From DATGPD01 sp041398565 (GTDB lineage: Bacteria > Planctomycetota > UBA1135 > UBA2386): a stretch of DNA of 64,000 nucleotides. The position numbers and the translations under genes were made by a program. The notes under the pieces were generated by a model. That model made no database searches. It was not told the DNA's origin and saw only the letters and a list, made by a program, of their open reading frames with translations. The stretch is taken from contig JAWKUN010000002.1 in NCBI GenBank assembly GCA_041398565.1, forward strand, positions 682,001 through 746,000, in the 5' to 3' direction. Below, one piece after another: positions 17,181 through 29,263 of the stretch (position 1 is the stretch's first letter; each line of letters starts with the position of its first letter).

Positions 17181-19022
17181 CTACGCCGAACCCCTCGGCG
17201 CACCGCCGACCCGCCGGCGCAAGGTCAGCTCGAAGCATGCACCGCGCGGTGTGTCCACGAGACGCAAGTCGCCGCCCAGGTCGCGCGCCAGCCCGCGTGC
17301 CAACGCCAGGCCGAGACCGATGCCGGGAGCCTCGTTGTCGCCAGGTTGCCGCGAGCCACGATCGAACGCGGCGAACACGCGCTCGCGGTGGGACACAGGG
17401 ATGCCGGGGCCGTCGTCGCACACGCGCACGCACACGTGGCTGCCTGCCGTCGTCGCGCGCACCTCGATCGGCGGCTGGCCGTACTTGCAGGCGTTGTCCA
17501 CGAGGTTGAAGAGGATCTGCCCGACGGCGTCGACGTCGACGTCGAGCCGCGCTTCCGTGGTCTCGCAGAGCACGCTCAGGCGGGTGCCAGCCTCCTCGAC
17601 GCGGCGTGCCAGGATGGGGCGCAGGCGTGCCAGCAGGTCCCCCAGGGGCACCGACTCGATGCGCGCGGCGAAGCGACCGTCCTCGATGCGGGCGTAGCCG
17701 AGCACGTTCTCGACCAGGCGAGCCAGGCGGTCCGACTCCGCCTGTAGCGTGACCAGGTACTGCTGTCGGCGTTCGGGATCACTGACCATGCCGGTGGCCA
17801 GCATCTCCGAGTACATCTTGAAGGTGGTCAGTGGCGTGCGCAGCTCGTGGGTCACCGCCGAGGCGAAGCGCGCGCGCCGGTCGCCGAACCCGAGCGCCGC
17901 GTGCAGGGTGAAGGCGACCACGCCGGCGGCGCCCAGCAGTGCCAGCCAAGCCACCAGGAGGAGCGTGCGCACCGGCGTCCAAAGCGGCATGGTCACCTCG
18001 GGTGGGTCCACCTCGAGCAGCGCTGGCAGCACGGTCAGCAGATGCGGCTGCGTCGTCGCGTCGGGCTTGTCGACGCGGCGCAGGTGCGCCCTGGCTGCCA
18101 GCGCCGGGTCGCTGATCTGTCCGATCATCGCCGTGCGCAGCACGTCCCAGTCGGCGACCAGGCCCTGGAAGAGACGCTGGTTACCGACGGTGACGCGGCG
18201 CACGAAGGCGAGACGCTCGCCGTGCGGGGAGTCGCCGATCCACATGGGTAGGAGCGGGCCGCGCGTCGCGTCGCCGGGATCGGTCCCGGTGAGCCAGCCG
18301 TCGGCGGCGAAGTACTCGTTGCGGTTGCGCGCCTGTCCCGCGACCTGGGCACGCTGTTGGATGTTGCTCGTCCATTCGGGCAACGGATCCGGGGTCGTGA
18401 TCGTCTGTACGCGAGCCTGTTGTCCTTGGATCTGCTGCTCGGGCAGCGCCGCGGTTCCCGTCGAGCAGAAGCTGCTCAACGAGCCCGGCGACAGCAACCG
18501 GCGCAGGCTGTCGAGGACAGCGCGCTGCTCCTCGATTTGTGCGGCGTTGTACTGGTTCTGGGTGACGTCCAGCGCGTTGCCCTCCGGCACCTGCGGCGAT
18601 GTCAGGGTGCCGCTCTCGTCCATCTGGAAGTGCAACAGGAAGTACGGCGAGTGCACGCCGAGCAGCGGCGACGGCGCCATGACCTCGCCCGGCGTCAGCT
18701 TGTTGAACAGGCTGGTGTAGGCGACCTGCATCGGGTTGAACGCGCGGTAGTCGCTCGGCGGTCGCTGCGCCTCGGTGGCGAGCAGGGGCAGCAGCCATCC
18801 GTCCATCTGCCAGAGCGCCGCGCCGATCGCCAGCTCGTGCTGCGCGTGCGCACGCGCCTCGACCTCGGCCAGCTCGAGGCGCAGCATGGCCGTGGTCAGC
18901 CAGGCGAGGAGGCCTGTACCGCAGGCCAGACAAGCCGCGAACGTGCCCCAGGTGCGCAGGCGGCGGCCGAGCACGGGCTTGGTGGCCCGCGAGGGCATGG
19001 TGGCGCGATCGTCGCGGCTCAC
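17181..19022 (-). CDS. Membrane sensor histidine kinase
   Basis: 613 residues. One transmembrane helix near the N-terminus (LACGTGLLAWLTTAML) and a second near 345-370 (LLLVAWLALLGAAGVVAFTL) enclose a ~290-residue extracytoplasmic sensor region. The kinase core follows: H-box FASAVTHELRTPLTTFK with phospho-acceptor His about 392, N-box ILFNLVDNACKYG, G1 DDGPGIP and G2 GIGLGLALARGLARDLGG. It pairs with the response regulator gene, whose stop overlaps this GTG start by four bases (GTGA at 19019-19022). An alternative ATG at 18998 gives MPSRATKPVLG. The signal sensed is unknown. Confidence 0.93.
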   Translation of the reverse strand: MSRDDRATMPSRATKPVLGRRLRTWGTFAACLACGTGLLAWLTTAMLRLELAEVEARAHAQHELAIGAALWQMDGWLLPLLATEAQRPPSDYRAFNPMQVAYTSLFNKLTPGEVMAPSPLLGVHSPYFLLHFQMDESGTLTSPQVPEGNALDVTQNQYNAAQIEEQRAVLDSLRRLLSPGSLSSFCSTGTAALPEQQIQGQQARVQTITTPDPLPEWTSNIQQRAQVAGQARNRNEYFAADGWLTGTDPGDATRGPLLPMWIGDSPHGERLAFVRRVTVGNQRLFQGLVADWDVLRTAMIGQISDPALAARAHLRRVDKPDATTQPHLLTVLPALLEVDPPEVTMPLWTPVRTLLLVAWLALLGAAGVVAFTLHAALGFGDRRARFASAVTHELRTPLTTFKMYSEMLATGMVSDPERRQQYLVTLQAESDRLARLVENVLGYARIEDGRFAARIESVPLGDLLARLRPILARRVEEAGTRLSVLCETTEARLDVDVDAVGQILFNLVDNACKYGQPPIEVRATTAGSHVCVRVCDDGPGIPVSHRERVFAAFDRGSRQPGDNEAPGIGLGLALARGLARDLGGDLRLVDTPRGACFELTLRRRVGGAPRGSA

Positions 19023-19732
19023 TGCGGCTCGCCCTCGCCCTGGTGCAGCTTGTAGCCGAGGCCGCGCACCGTGACGATCACGCGCGGGGCCTCGGCGTCG
19101 TCGCCGAGCTTCTCGCGCAGGCGCAGCACGTGCATGTCGATGGTGCGCGTGTGCACCCCCTTGGGGTCGAAGCCCCACACTCTCTGCAGCAGCTCGGCGC
19201 GCGGGATGGCGCGGCCGGGGTTGGCCACGAGATAGCGCAGCACCTCGACTTCCTTGTCGGACAGCGCGGCGACCGCGCCGTCCTGTCGCCTGACCTCGCG
19301 CCGGGCGAAGTCCACGGCGCAGCCGCCGAGATCGACCTTGTCGACGTCGAGTGGCCGTTCGGCCGAGCGGCGCAGCACCGCCTCGACGCGTGCCAGGAGC
19401 TCGCCGGCCGAGAACGGCTTGACCACGTAGTCGTCGGCGCCGTGCCGCAGCCCGAAGATGCGGTCGGGCTCGGCGCCGCGGGCCGTCACCATGATGACGG
19501 GAAGGCGTGGCCGGCAGCGCCGGATCTCCTGCAGCACGTCGAAGCCGGAACCGTCCGGCAGGACGACGTCGAGCAGCACCAGGTCGAGCTCGGCGGCGAT
19601 CGCCTGCTGTAGCCCGTCGCGCGCACACTCGGCGTCGGCGACTCGGTAGCCGGCGAAGGTCAGGGCGTCGACCAGGCCGGTGCGGATCGCCGGGTCGTCT
19701 TCGACCACCAGGACGGTGCGGTGGTGCTTCAT
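19019..19732 (-). CDS. OmpR-family response regulator
   Basis: 237 residues. Receiver domain at 1-120 with acidic pocket VVEDDPA, phospho-acceptor Asp54 in LVLLDVVLPDG, VTARGAEPD and a Lys in DDYVVKPFSAGELLARV. A winged-helix DNA-binding domain occupies about 130-235 (LSDKEVEVLRYLVANPGRAI, then RVWGFDPKGVHTRTIDMHV and VRGLGYKL). It is cotranscribed and coupled with the kinase and presumably controls genes in response to it. Confidence 0.95.
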   Translation of the reverse strand: MKHHRTVLVVEDDPAIRTGLVDALTFAGYRVADAECARDGLQQAIAAELDLVLLDVVLPDGSGFDVLQEIRRCRPRLPVIMVTARGAEPDRIFGLRHGADDYVVKPFSAGELLARVEAVLRRSAERPLDVDKVDLGGCAVDFARREVRRQDGAVAALSDKEVEVLRYLVANPGRAIPRAELLQRVWGFDPKGVHTRTIDMHVLRLREKLGDDAEAPRVIVTVRGLGYKLHQGEGEPQ

Positions 19733-19790
19733 CGCGGTGGCAGCTTAGCGCGACGCCGCCCGCTGGCGCGGGCGGCGCCCGAGCCCGCCG

Positions 19791-21011
19791 TCAGCAGCCC
19801 TTCTGGCCCTTGGCGCCGTCGGCGCCGGTCTCCGGGGTGACCGTGGCCGGTGCCTGTGGCCCGGTCGTCTCGGGTTCGGCGATCTCGAGGCCGCGCGCGC
19901 GCGCCTGCGCCCGCACGGCCTTGCGCACCGCGTAGTCGAAGCTCTTGGTGGGGTCGAGCGCCCGCTTCTTCAGCTCTTCGGCGACCGCGGCGTCGCGCTT
20001 CTTGGTGAGCTCCTGGATCTTCCCTTGCACCGCCGCACGCTGGCTCTGCAAGGTGTCGACGTGCTTCTGGCGCTCTTCGAGGCTCATGGTGCGCATGACT
20101 TGGGGTAGCTGCTCGGCGGGAAGCTCGGCCAGTTTGACCGTCTGGTTGCGGCATGCATCGACCAGGTCCCAGGCCGAGTTGCAGTAGTTGACGCCGGCCT
20201 TGCACGCGGCGCGCTGCGCGACGACCGCGCCGCCGACGCCCTCGGCGTTCTTGTCCTGCGCCGTCTGGTTGAGCCAGCCGCGCGCACCGTCGGTTCCGAA
20301 CGGCAGGTAGGTCTGGTTGAGCTGCGCGCTGAGCGCCTGCAGCTGGGCGTCGAACGGCGTCTCGACGGTCACGTTGCCGTGGTCCTTGTCGATGGCGTGG
20401 AACTGGCCGTCGGCGAGCTGCGCCACTTCGCGCCACCCCGGCGCGATGCCGTCGTTCGGGTTGCCGCAGTAGATGGCGTCGACCATGATCCCGCGCTCGA
20501 TGGCGCGCTTGCAGGTGCTGCGGAACGAGACCTCCTGGTCCTGGTCGGCGGACTCGTTGCCCGCCACCACGATCAACTTCATCGCGTCCTGAGCGGGGGC
20601 CCACTCGAGCTGGTCGAGCGAAGCGTGCAGGACGCGCCCGACGAGCTCGGTGCCGCCGTTGGTGCGCAGCGCGAACAGCTTCTGCGACACCAGGTCGAGG
20701 TCCTCGGTGAAGCCCGTCTCGACCGCGACCCAGCCGGCGTCCTTGCTGTGGCCGTCGTTGCCGTAGGACAGCAGCGCGACCCGCAGCTTCGGCGTCGGCT
20801 TGGCCAGCGCCAGGTCGTTGACGATGGCCCAGATGCCCTGGCGGGCCGAGTCGATCAGTCCGTCCATGCTGCCGCTGGTGTCGAGGCAGATGGCCAGATC
20901 GATGGCGCGCGCGCGCGCCGGGACCGGGGGGGTGGTGGAGACGTCGGCGGGCGGCGTGGCGAGCCAGAGCGCGGTGCCGAGGACGAACGGTTGCCGGATG
21001 AGGTCCAACAT
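19791..21011 (-). CDS. Exported von Willebrand factor A protein
   Basis: 406 residues. The start ATG at 21011 follows AGGTGA by 6 bases. An N-terminal hydrophobic signal (LIRQPFVLGTALWLATPPA) precedes a VWA domain at about 35-240 with MIDAS motif CLDTSGSM, a Thr in NGGTEL and an Asp in MVDAIYCGNPND. The C-terminal third is a charged helical region (EERQKHVDTLQSQRAAVQ, ELTKKRDAAVAEELKKRA) likely to form a coiled coil, ending GQKGC. VWA domains bind partners through a metal ion; the partner is unknown. It lies directly downstream of the VIT/VWA gene with a 35-bp gap, so they are probably cotranscribed. Confidence 0.82.
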   Translation of the reverse strand: MLDLIRQPFVLGTALWLATPPADVSTTPPVPARARAIDLAICLDTSGSMDGLIDSARQGIWAIVNDLALAKPTPKLRVALLSYGNDGHSKDAGWVAVETGFTEDLDLVSQKLFALRTNGGTELVGRVLHASLDQLEWAPAQDAMKLIVVAGNESADQDQEVSFRSTCKRAIERGIMVDAIYCGNPNDGIAPGWREVAQLADGQFHAIDKDHGNVTVETPFDAQLQALSAQLNQTYLPFGTDGARGWLNQTAQDKNAEGVGGAVVAQRAACKAGVNYCNSAWDLVDACRNQTVKLAELPAEQLPQVMRTMSLEERQKHVDTLQSQRAAVQGKIQELTKKRDAAVAEELKKRALDPTKSFDYAVRKAVRAQARARGLEIAEPETTGPQAPATVTPETGADGAKGQKGC

Positions 21012-21046
21012 GAGATTCACCTGTGGGTCGGAGTCGTGGTACGGGT

Positions 21047-23314
21047 TCACTTCTGGTTGTTGATGGCGAGCACTTCGCCGTCGATGCGCAGGACGATCTC
21101 GCCGGTGAGGCTGAGGGTTCCGGCGCGGTTCTCGCTGGCCAGTTTGTGCACGAGCTGCAGGTGCTCGGGCGAGCCGAACTGGATCGTGCGCACCGGCTGC
21201 AGGTTCCCGGCGGAGAGCAAGCGCCCATCGATCCACTGGTTGCCCCGCCTGAAGAAGGCGCGGTCGCAGATCTGCTGCACGGCGGTGGTCTCGACGCGGG
21301 CTAGGTTGCCGTCGAAGTAGCAGTTGCTCGGATTGAGCACCGTCTGCTCCTTGCCGAACACCTTGAGGTTGAGCCCCTGGTTGAGCGCCGGCAGGCCGGT
21401 GCGCGTCGACCAGGCTCGGTTGTGCAGCTCCGTCTGACAGCCGATCAGCAAGCCGGCCCAGTCGTCGAGCTGGGTGCCCTCGGTCGCCAGGAACGAGGTG
21501 TACTCGGTGAGGATGCCGAACTCGGCAGACAGGCGCAGGATCTCGTCGCGCAGCTCCTTCAGCTTCGGATCGGCGAAGGGGTCGGCGCCGGCGACGCGCG
21601 GGCGGCCGGTGTCGGCGCCGGCTTGCCGCACCTGGTCGATCAGGTCGGCGACCCGTCGCGTCGCCCACAGGCGCGGTACGAAGGAATTCTTGGTCGACGC
21701 CTTGGCCAGGTCGAACTCGAAGCTGAAGCGTCGGCGCGACTCGCCCTCGTCGCCGACCAGAACGAAACGCAGCGGCTCGTCCTCGCGGTACTGGCCGAGC
21801 AGCACCGCCGAGTCACCGTCGAACACGTCGGGCATGAGCTGCGGGTAGCGTTCGCGCACGCGCCGCGTCGTCACCGCTCCTTGGGCGTCGACCGTGGTCA
21901 GTTCGGGGTTGGCGAGCACAGGACCGCACAGCTTGCGGAAGACGCGGCCGACCTTGACCTCCACGTCCTCGCCGGGGAGCACGTAGGCCGACGTGCCGCG
22001 CGTGGTCTCGGCGATGCGGTCGAGCAACGGGACGTTGACGTCCTGGCCGACGCCGAAGGCGAAGATGCGACGCTGCGCCGGATTGCCGGCCGCGACCATG
22101 TCGCGGATGGTTTGCTCGGCGGTGCACCCGACCGTCGGCAGGCCATCGGTGAGGAACAGCACCAGCGGCAACGTGCCGGGCGTCACTTCCTGGCGCAGCG
22201 CCTCGAGCAGGGCATCGTGGATGTTGGTGCCGCCGATCGGACGCAGGGCGGCGATGTAGCGCCGCGCTTGGGCCAAGGTCTCGGGCGTCTTGACGACCGG
22301 GCGCTCGGCGAAGCGCTCCACCGTCGTCGAGTAGTCGATGATGTTGAAGGCCTCGCCGTCGTCGAGCGCCTCGACCACCTGTTGCAGAGCCGCTCGCGCC
22401 TGGTCCATCTTCTCGCCGGCCATGCTGCCGGATCGGTCGAACACCAGCGTCACCTCGCGGCGTGGGGTGACCGTGGCGGTGCGGTGCGGCGCGCCCAGGA
22501 GCATGAGGAAGTAGCCACCACCGACCTTGGGGTCCGGATAGGCGAACAGCGACGCCGCCGGTGTGGCACCCCGCTCGACCAGGTAGGCCAGCCGGAACGC
22601 TCCGGGGGCGGCGGCGGCGGCGCGGTCGACGCGGAGGCGGTGGTGGCGGGCGCTGATCTTGTCGGTGTTGACGGCGTGGCTGGGCGAGTACAGCATCGAG
22701 ATGGGAGCCTTGGTGCGCACGTCGACGACGATCTCCCACGGCACGGTCTGCCCTACCGCCTCGCTGCGCAGCAGCTCGTAGTCCACTCGGTCGCCGTCGG
22801 CCTCGAGCACGTGCTCGTAGGTGAGCTGCACCTTGCTCGTCGCCCGGGGAGCGATCGGAAACACCGACGTCCGGATGAGGCGGGCTCCCGCGAACTCGAG
22901 CAGGCCCGGATCGCGCACCTTGCGCACGATCTCGTCGTAGGTGCGGCGCGCTTCGTCCGCCGGCAGGAGGCGTGCCGTCGGTTCCTTGGCGGGGCCGTCG
23001 AACGCGAACTGGGAGACCGCGGCCTCGCTGGGGACCGGCAGCAGCAGCACGGCCTCTTCTTGCATCGACGACGGGTTGCGGAGTTCGACCTGCAGGGTGG
23101 TGCGCGCCGTCTGCTCGAGGATCTCGACCCTGGCCTGGACGCGCTCGATCTCGATCGGCTGTCGAGGGGCTGGCGCGAAGCTGCGGTAGGACGGCACGAC
23201 CACATGGTGGACGCGGTCGAACAACTCGTGCCGGGGGACGGGGGACTGGCTCGGCAGTGCGGCTGACAGGGCCGCGAAGGCTGCGGGCCAGACGGTGTGG
23301 GTGGTGCGGCGCAT
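21047..23314 (-). CDS. Exported VIT-domain plus von Willebrand A protein
   Basis: 755 residues with signal MRRTTHTVWPAAFAALSAAL. A vault-protein/inter-alpha-trypsin (VIT) domain spans about 45-190: VQARVEILEQTARTTLQVEL, EEAVLLLPVPSEAAVSQFAF and the RRTYDEIVRKVRDPGLLEF block. The VWA domain follows at about 275-450 with MIDAS VTLVFDRSGSMAG, GGTNIH and FLTDGLPTVG. The C-terminal part contains LSAEFGILTEYTSFLATEG, a hallmark of this bacterial family. Such proteins are exported or surface-associated and probably mediate protein binding. ATG 23314 was chosen because it starts the signal peptide. Confidence 0.88.
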   Translation of the reverse strand: MRRTTHTVWPAAFAALSAALPSQSPVPRHELFDRVHHVVVPSYRSFAPAPRQPIEIERVQARVEILEQTARTTLQVELRNPSSMQEEAVLLLPVPSEAAVSQFAFDGPAKEPTARLLPADEARRTYDEIVRKVRDPGLLEFAGARLIRTSVFPIAPRATSKVQLTYEHVLEADGDRVDYELLRSEAVGQTVPWEIVVDVRTKAPISMLYSPSHAVNTDKISARHHRLRVDRAAAAAPGAFRLAYLVERGATPAASLFAYPDPKVGGGYFLMLLGAPHRTATVTPRREVTLVFDRSGSMAGEKMDQARAALQQVVEALDDGEAFNIIDYSTTVERFAERPVVKTPETLAQARRYIAALRPIGGTNIHDALLEALRQEVTPGTLPLVLFLTDGLPTVGCTAEQTIRDMVAAGNPAQRRIFAFGVGQDVNVPLLDRIAETTRGTSAYVLPGEDVEVKVGRVFRKLCGPVLANPELTTVDAQGAVTTRRVRERYPQLMPDVFDGDSAVLLGQYREDEPLRFVLVGDEGESRRRFSFEFDLAKASTKNSFVPRLWATRRVADLIDQVRQAGADTGRPRVAGADPFADPKLKELRDEILRLSAEFGILTEYTSFLATEGTQLDDWAGLLIGCQTELHNRAWSTRTGLPALNQGLNLKVFGKEQTVLNPSNCYFDGNLARVETTAVQQICDRAFFRRGNQWIDGRLLSAGNLQPVRTIQFGSPEHLQLVHKLASENRAGTLSLTGEIVLRIDGEVLAINNQK

Positions 23315-23717
23315 GACGTTGACTTCGGCGGCAGTAGACGCCGCGCGTGAGTGGGCAAGGGTCACGGCTGCGTCACGAGGCCAGGCCGGCGCCCGAGGCG
23401 CGCCAGACGCAGCGGCACGGCGAGACGCGGAGAACGTCGGCCATCGACGCGGCCATGGGTCCGCTCCGGGCCGGTGTCGCGCGGACCCGGCCCTCGGCGG
23501 TGCCGGGTGCGGATTCCCGTGCCATCGGCGCGCTGCGCGACGCTGTCCTCGCGGCCGAAAACAGTCGTTGCCTACGGACGTTGCCGGGGTGACCCACGCG
23601 ACGCGCCCGCGAGGCCGGCGGGTGGGGCAGACAGGTGCCGCGCGCCGGCACCGGCCGGGGCGATGGAGTCTCCTTCGCCGCCGCTGGTTCGGCGCGCGGT
23701 GAGTTCGAGGTCCTCCC
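23315..23717. other. 403-bp divergent intergenic region
   Basis: This lies between the divergently transcribed VIT/VWA and CBS-domain genes, so it should hold both promoters. The frames across it are Arg-rich with no domain. I see no convincing -35/-10 pair or operator palindrome. Confidence 0.5.
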
Positions 23718-24212
23718 ATGGCAACCGTGCATCCCAAGAAGAACCCGTTGGTCGAACTGACCGCGGGCGAGATCATGCAGCCTTCGGTGATCACCGTCGG
23801 GCGCCGGACCCCGATCGCCGAGGTCGAGCGCGTGCTGGCCGATCACCGCATCAGTGGCTGCCCGGTCACCGACGAGACCGGACACATCGTCGGGGTCATC
23901 TCGCAGCGCGACCTCATCGAGCGCTACGCCGAGGGCGAGGACCGCCTGTCCAAGGAGGGCTTCTACGACGTGCCTTCTTGGGACACCGACGAGGAGTACG
24001 GCACCAAGGCCGTCCCCGACACCGCCGAGGACGTGGCCGGCGATCTGATGAACGCCGACGTGCACGCGGTGGAGAAGGAGTCGACCGTGCCGGAGGTGGC
24101 GCGTCTGATGATGAAGCACGCGGTCCACCGCGTGCTGGTCAAGCACGCCGGCAAGTACATCGGCCTGATTTCGTCCACCGATGTCCTGCGGGCAGTGGCG
24201 GCGATGAGGTAG
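23718..24212 (+). CDS. Tandem CBS-domain protein
   Basis: 164 residues made almost entirely of two CBS domains. The first (about 15-75) has IMQPSVITVGRRTPIAEVER and GCPVTDETGHIVGVISQRDL. The second (about 105-164) has LMNADVHAVEKESTVPEVAR and HRVLVKHAGKYIGLISSTDV. An acidic loop of about 30 residues (EGEDRLSKEGF, DTDEEYGTK) joins them. CBS pairs sense adenine nucleotides or bind other proteins; stand-alone versions are regulators of unknown targets. It converges on the ligase gene 23 bp downstream. Confidence 0.92.
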   Translation: MATVHPKKNPLVELTAGEIMQPSVITVGRRTPIAEVERVLADHRISGCPVTDETGHIVGVISQRDLIERYAEGEDRLSKEGFYDVPSWDTDEEYGTKAVPDTAEDVAGDLMNADVHAVEKESTVPEVARLMMKHAVHRVLVKHAGKYIGLISSTDVLRAVAAMR

Positions 24213-24235
24213 CTCGCCGGCCGCACCGTCCGAGT

Positions 24236-25807
24236 TCAGCTCACGTCGTCGCTGTCCTCGAGGCTGTCCTCTTCGTGGCCGTCGCGCAGCAGCGCCTGCA
24301 CGCTGCCGATGGTGTCGGCGGTCTCGGGGCTGCGGTCCGGGCGGTAGCGGAGCACGCGTGCGAAGCGCAGGGCCACGCCGCCCGGATAGCGCTGGCTGCG
24401 CTGCACGCCGTCGAAGGCGATCTCGACCACCAGCTCCGGGCGCACGTACACGACGTTGCCTTCGCGCCCGACCTCGCGCTGCAGGAAGGCTTGTGTCTGC
24501 TCGGCCAGCATGGCATCGGTCATCCCCTTGAACGTCTTGCCGAGCATGACGAACTCGCCGCCGTCGGGGTCGCGCGCGCCGAGGTGGATGTTGGAAAGGT
24601 GTCCTTGACGGCGCCCGCTGCCCCACTCGGCGGCCAGCACCACCAGGTCGAGGGTGCGCACCGGCTTGAGCTTGCGCCAGCTGGCGCCCCGGCGCCCGGC
24701 TTCGTAGGGGGCCGACAGGTCCTTCAACATCACGCCCTCGTGTCCGGCGGCCAACGCCCGCTGCATGAAGGCCTGTGCCGCGTGCAGATCGTGGGTGGTG
24801 ATGCCAGGCACGCGTGCCCCTTCCGGCACGAGGTCCTGCAGCAAGGATGCGCGCGTCACCAGCGGCTGCGTCAGGAGGTCGGCGCCATCGATGTGAAGGA
24901 GGTCGAAGAAGAAACAGGTCAGGGGGATCTCGGCGCGCAGCTCGTCCACGTCGATCCGCCGGCCGAAGCGGCGCATGGTCTCCTGGAACGGGCGCGGCCG
25001 GGCGTCCTCGCGCAGGGCGATCGCCTCGCCGTCGAGCACGAGTTTCTGCGACGGCAGTGCCCGCACCGCCTCGACGACTTCGGGCACGGCCGCCGTCACG
25101 TCGTTGAGCTGGCGGCTGAACACGCGCACCGAGTCGCCACTCTTGTGTACCTGCACGCGTGCGCCGTCGAGCTTCCACTCGATCGACGCCTGTCCGAGCT
25201 CGGCGAGCGTGCTCGGCAGATCGTCGGCGGGCTGCGCCAGCATCGGCTGCACCGGGGACAGCACCGCCAGTTTGAAGCGGGACAGCGCTGCCTTGCCCTC
25301 GCCGAGAGCCGCTGCGGCGACGACGCGCAGCTCGCCGGCGAGCATCACCGCGCGACGCAGGTCGTCGGGCTCGACGTTGGCGGCCTTCGCCACGGCCTCC
25401 GCGACCACCGCCTGCAGGGCGCCTTGGCGCAGTTCGCCCAACGCCAGCTTGAAGAAGAAGTCCTGCTCGGGTGCGGTCATGTGCCCAAGCAGGTCGCGCA
25501 GGATGCGTGCGCGCTTGCCGTGCGCGCCGCGACCGCGCACGCCGGCCAGCGCGGCGCACGCGGCATCGACATCGGTGACGTCGAGGGTGGGGGTGACGGC
25601 CGCCTCGGATGCGCGCGCGTCGCGCAGGGTGGCGTAACCGAGGCCGAGCTTGCCCTGGGGAAGCTCGCCCATCAGGTAGGCCGTGACGATGCCGGCCTCG
25701 GCAGCGTTCGCGGCGCGAAGCGTGTCGGCGAGGATCTCGATCTTGCGCGTGCGCGCCGGACTCTGGGCGACTTCGGCGGACGCTCGGACGATCGCAGCGA
25801 ACTGCAC
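24236..25807 (-). CDS. ATP-dependent DNA ligase
   Basis: 523 residues from a GTG start. An N-terminal DNA-binding domain of about 190 residues precedes the nucleotidyltransferase core. The AMP-accepting Lys lies in IEWKLDGARVQVHK (about K212); motif III is in TCFFFDLLHIDG, motif IV in HEGVMLKDLSAPYE, and motif V in ASWRKLKPVRTLDLVVLAAEWGSG. The OB-fold then follows to a short acidic tail (EEDSLEDSDDVS). This is the archaeal/eukaryotic-type layout (LigB-like), not the NAD-dependent LigA needed for replication. It most likely seals nicks in repair. It stands alone, with no Ku or LigD polymerase domain nearby. Confidence 0.93.
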   Translation of the reverse strand: MQFAAIVRASAEVAQSPARTRKIEILADTLRAANAAEAGIVTAYLMGELPQGKLGLGYATLRDARASEAAVTPTLDVTDVDAACAALAGVRGRGAHGKRARILRDLLGHMTAPEQDFFFKLALGELRQGALQAVVAEAVAKAANVEPDDLRRAVMLAGELRVVAAAALGEGKAALSRFKLAVLSPVQPMLAQPADDLPSTLAELGQASIEWKLDGARVQVHKSGDSVRVFSRQLNDVTAAVPEVVEAVRALPSQKLVLDGEAIALREDARPRPFQETMRRFGRRIDVDELRAEIPLTCFFFDLLHIDGADLLTQPLVTRASLLQDLVPEGARVPGITTHDLHAAQAFMQRALAAGHEGVMLKDLSAPYEAGRRGASWRKLKPVRTLDLVVLAAEWGSGRRQGHLSNIHLGARDPDGGEFVMLGKTFKGMTDAMLAEQTQAFLQREVGREGNVVYVRPELVVEIAFDGVQRSQRYPGGVALRFARVLRYRPDRSPETADTIGSVQALLRDGHEEDSLEDSDDVS

Positions 25808-25883
25808 GGGAAAGCGATGCTACGTCAGGACGACGCGCGGCCACCGGGGTTTTTGTGGCGGCGCCGCGGCGGCGGGTGCCCCG

Positions 25884-28571
<2,688 letters not shown>

Positions 28572-28762
28572 GGCTGGTTCTTCGGCAGGATGCGGGAACG
28601 GCTACGCAACGATCTTGGTGGTGGCGGGCGGATTCAAGGGCGGTGGAGGGCGACCGACCACGCGCCGCTCCGCAGCAGATCGATGATGAAAAACCGGCCC
28701 GGGCGTGCGACCCTCTTCGGGCTCCCTACGCTTGGGCCGCGGCGCGGCGCAACGATCGAAGC

Positions 28763-29263
28763 ATGGCCAAGGCAGCATCCGAGCGTCGGTTCTGGCTGTT
28801 CAAGTCGGAGCCCGACGTCTTCTCCTTTCGCGACCTGCTCGCCGAGAAGGGCAAACGCACGTACTGGAACGGGGTGCGCAACTACCAGGCACGCAACCTG
28901 TTGCGTGACGAGATCGCGGTCGGTGACGGCGTCTTGTTCTACCACAGCAACACCGACCCGCTGGCGGTCGTCGGCACCTGCAAGGTGGTGAAGGCGGGCT
29001 ACCCCGACCACACGGCCTTCGATGCGCGCTCGAAGTACCACGACCCCGAGAGCGAACCCGGCAAGCCGACCTGGTTCATGGTGGACATCGAGGCGGTCGC
29101 CGAGTTCGACGAACCGGTGACCCGCGCGCGGCTGCAGCAGGACGAGCGCCTCGCCGGCATGATGCTGCTGCAGCGCGGCGCGCGTCTGTCGGTCCAGCCT
29201 GTGACGCGGGTGCAGTGGGAGTGCATCCTCGAACTCGGTGGTGTCAAGGAGCGTGGACGATGA
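28763..29263 (+). CDS. EVE-domain protein
   Basis: 166 residues, nearly all one EVE domain (PUA-like fold, as in thymocyte nuclear protein 1). Diagnostic pieces: FWLFKSEPDVFSFRDLLAEK, TYWNGVRNYQARNLLRDEI, GDGVLFYHSNTDPLAVVG and WFMVDIEAV. EVE domains bind modified bases in DNA or RNA; the target here is unknown. ATG 28763 gives the normal family N-terminus; upstream in-frame codons are non-homologous. Its TGA overlaps the next start by four bases, which couples it to the lipoprotein gene, although a functional link is not obvious. Confidence 0.93.
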   Translation: MAKAASERRFWLFKSEPDVFSFRDLLAEKGKRTYWNGVRNYQARNLLRDEIAVGDGVLFYHSNTDPLAVVGTCKVVKAGYPDHTAFDARSKYHDPESEPGKPTWFMVDIEAVAEFDEPVTRARLQQDERLAGMMLLQRGARLSVQPVTRVQWECILELGGVKERGR

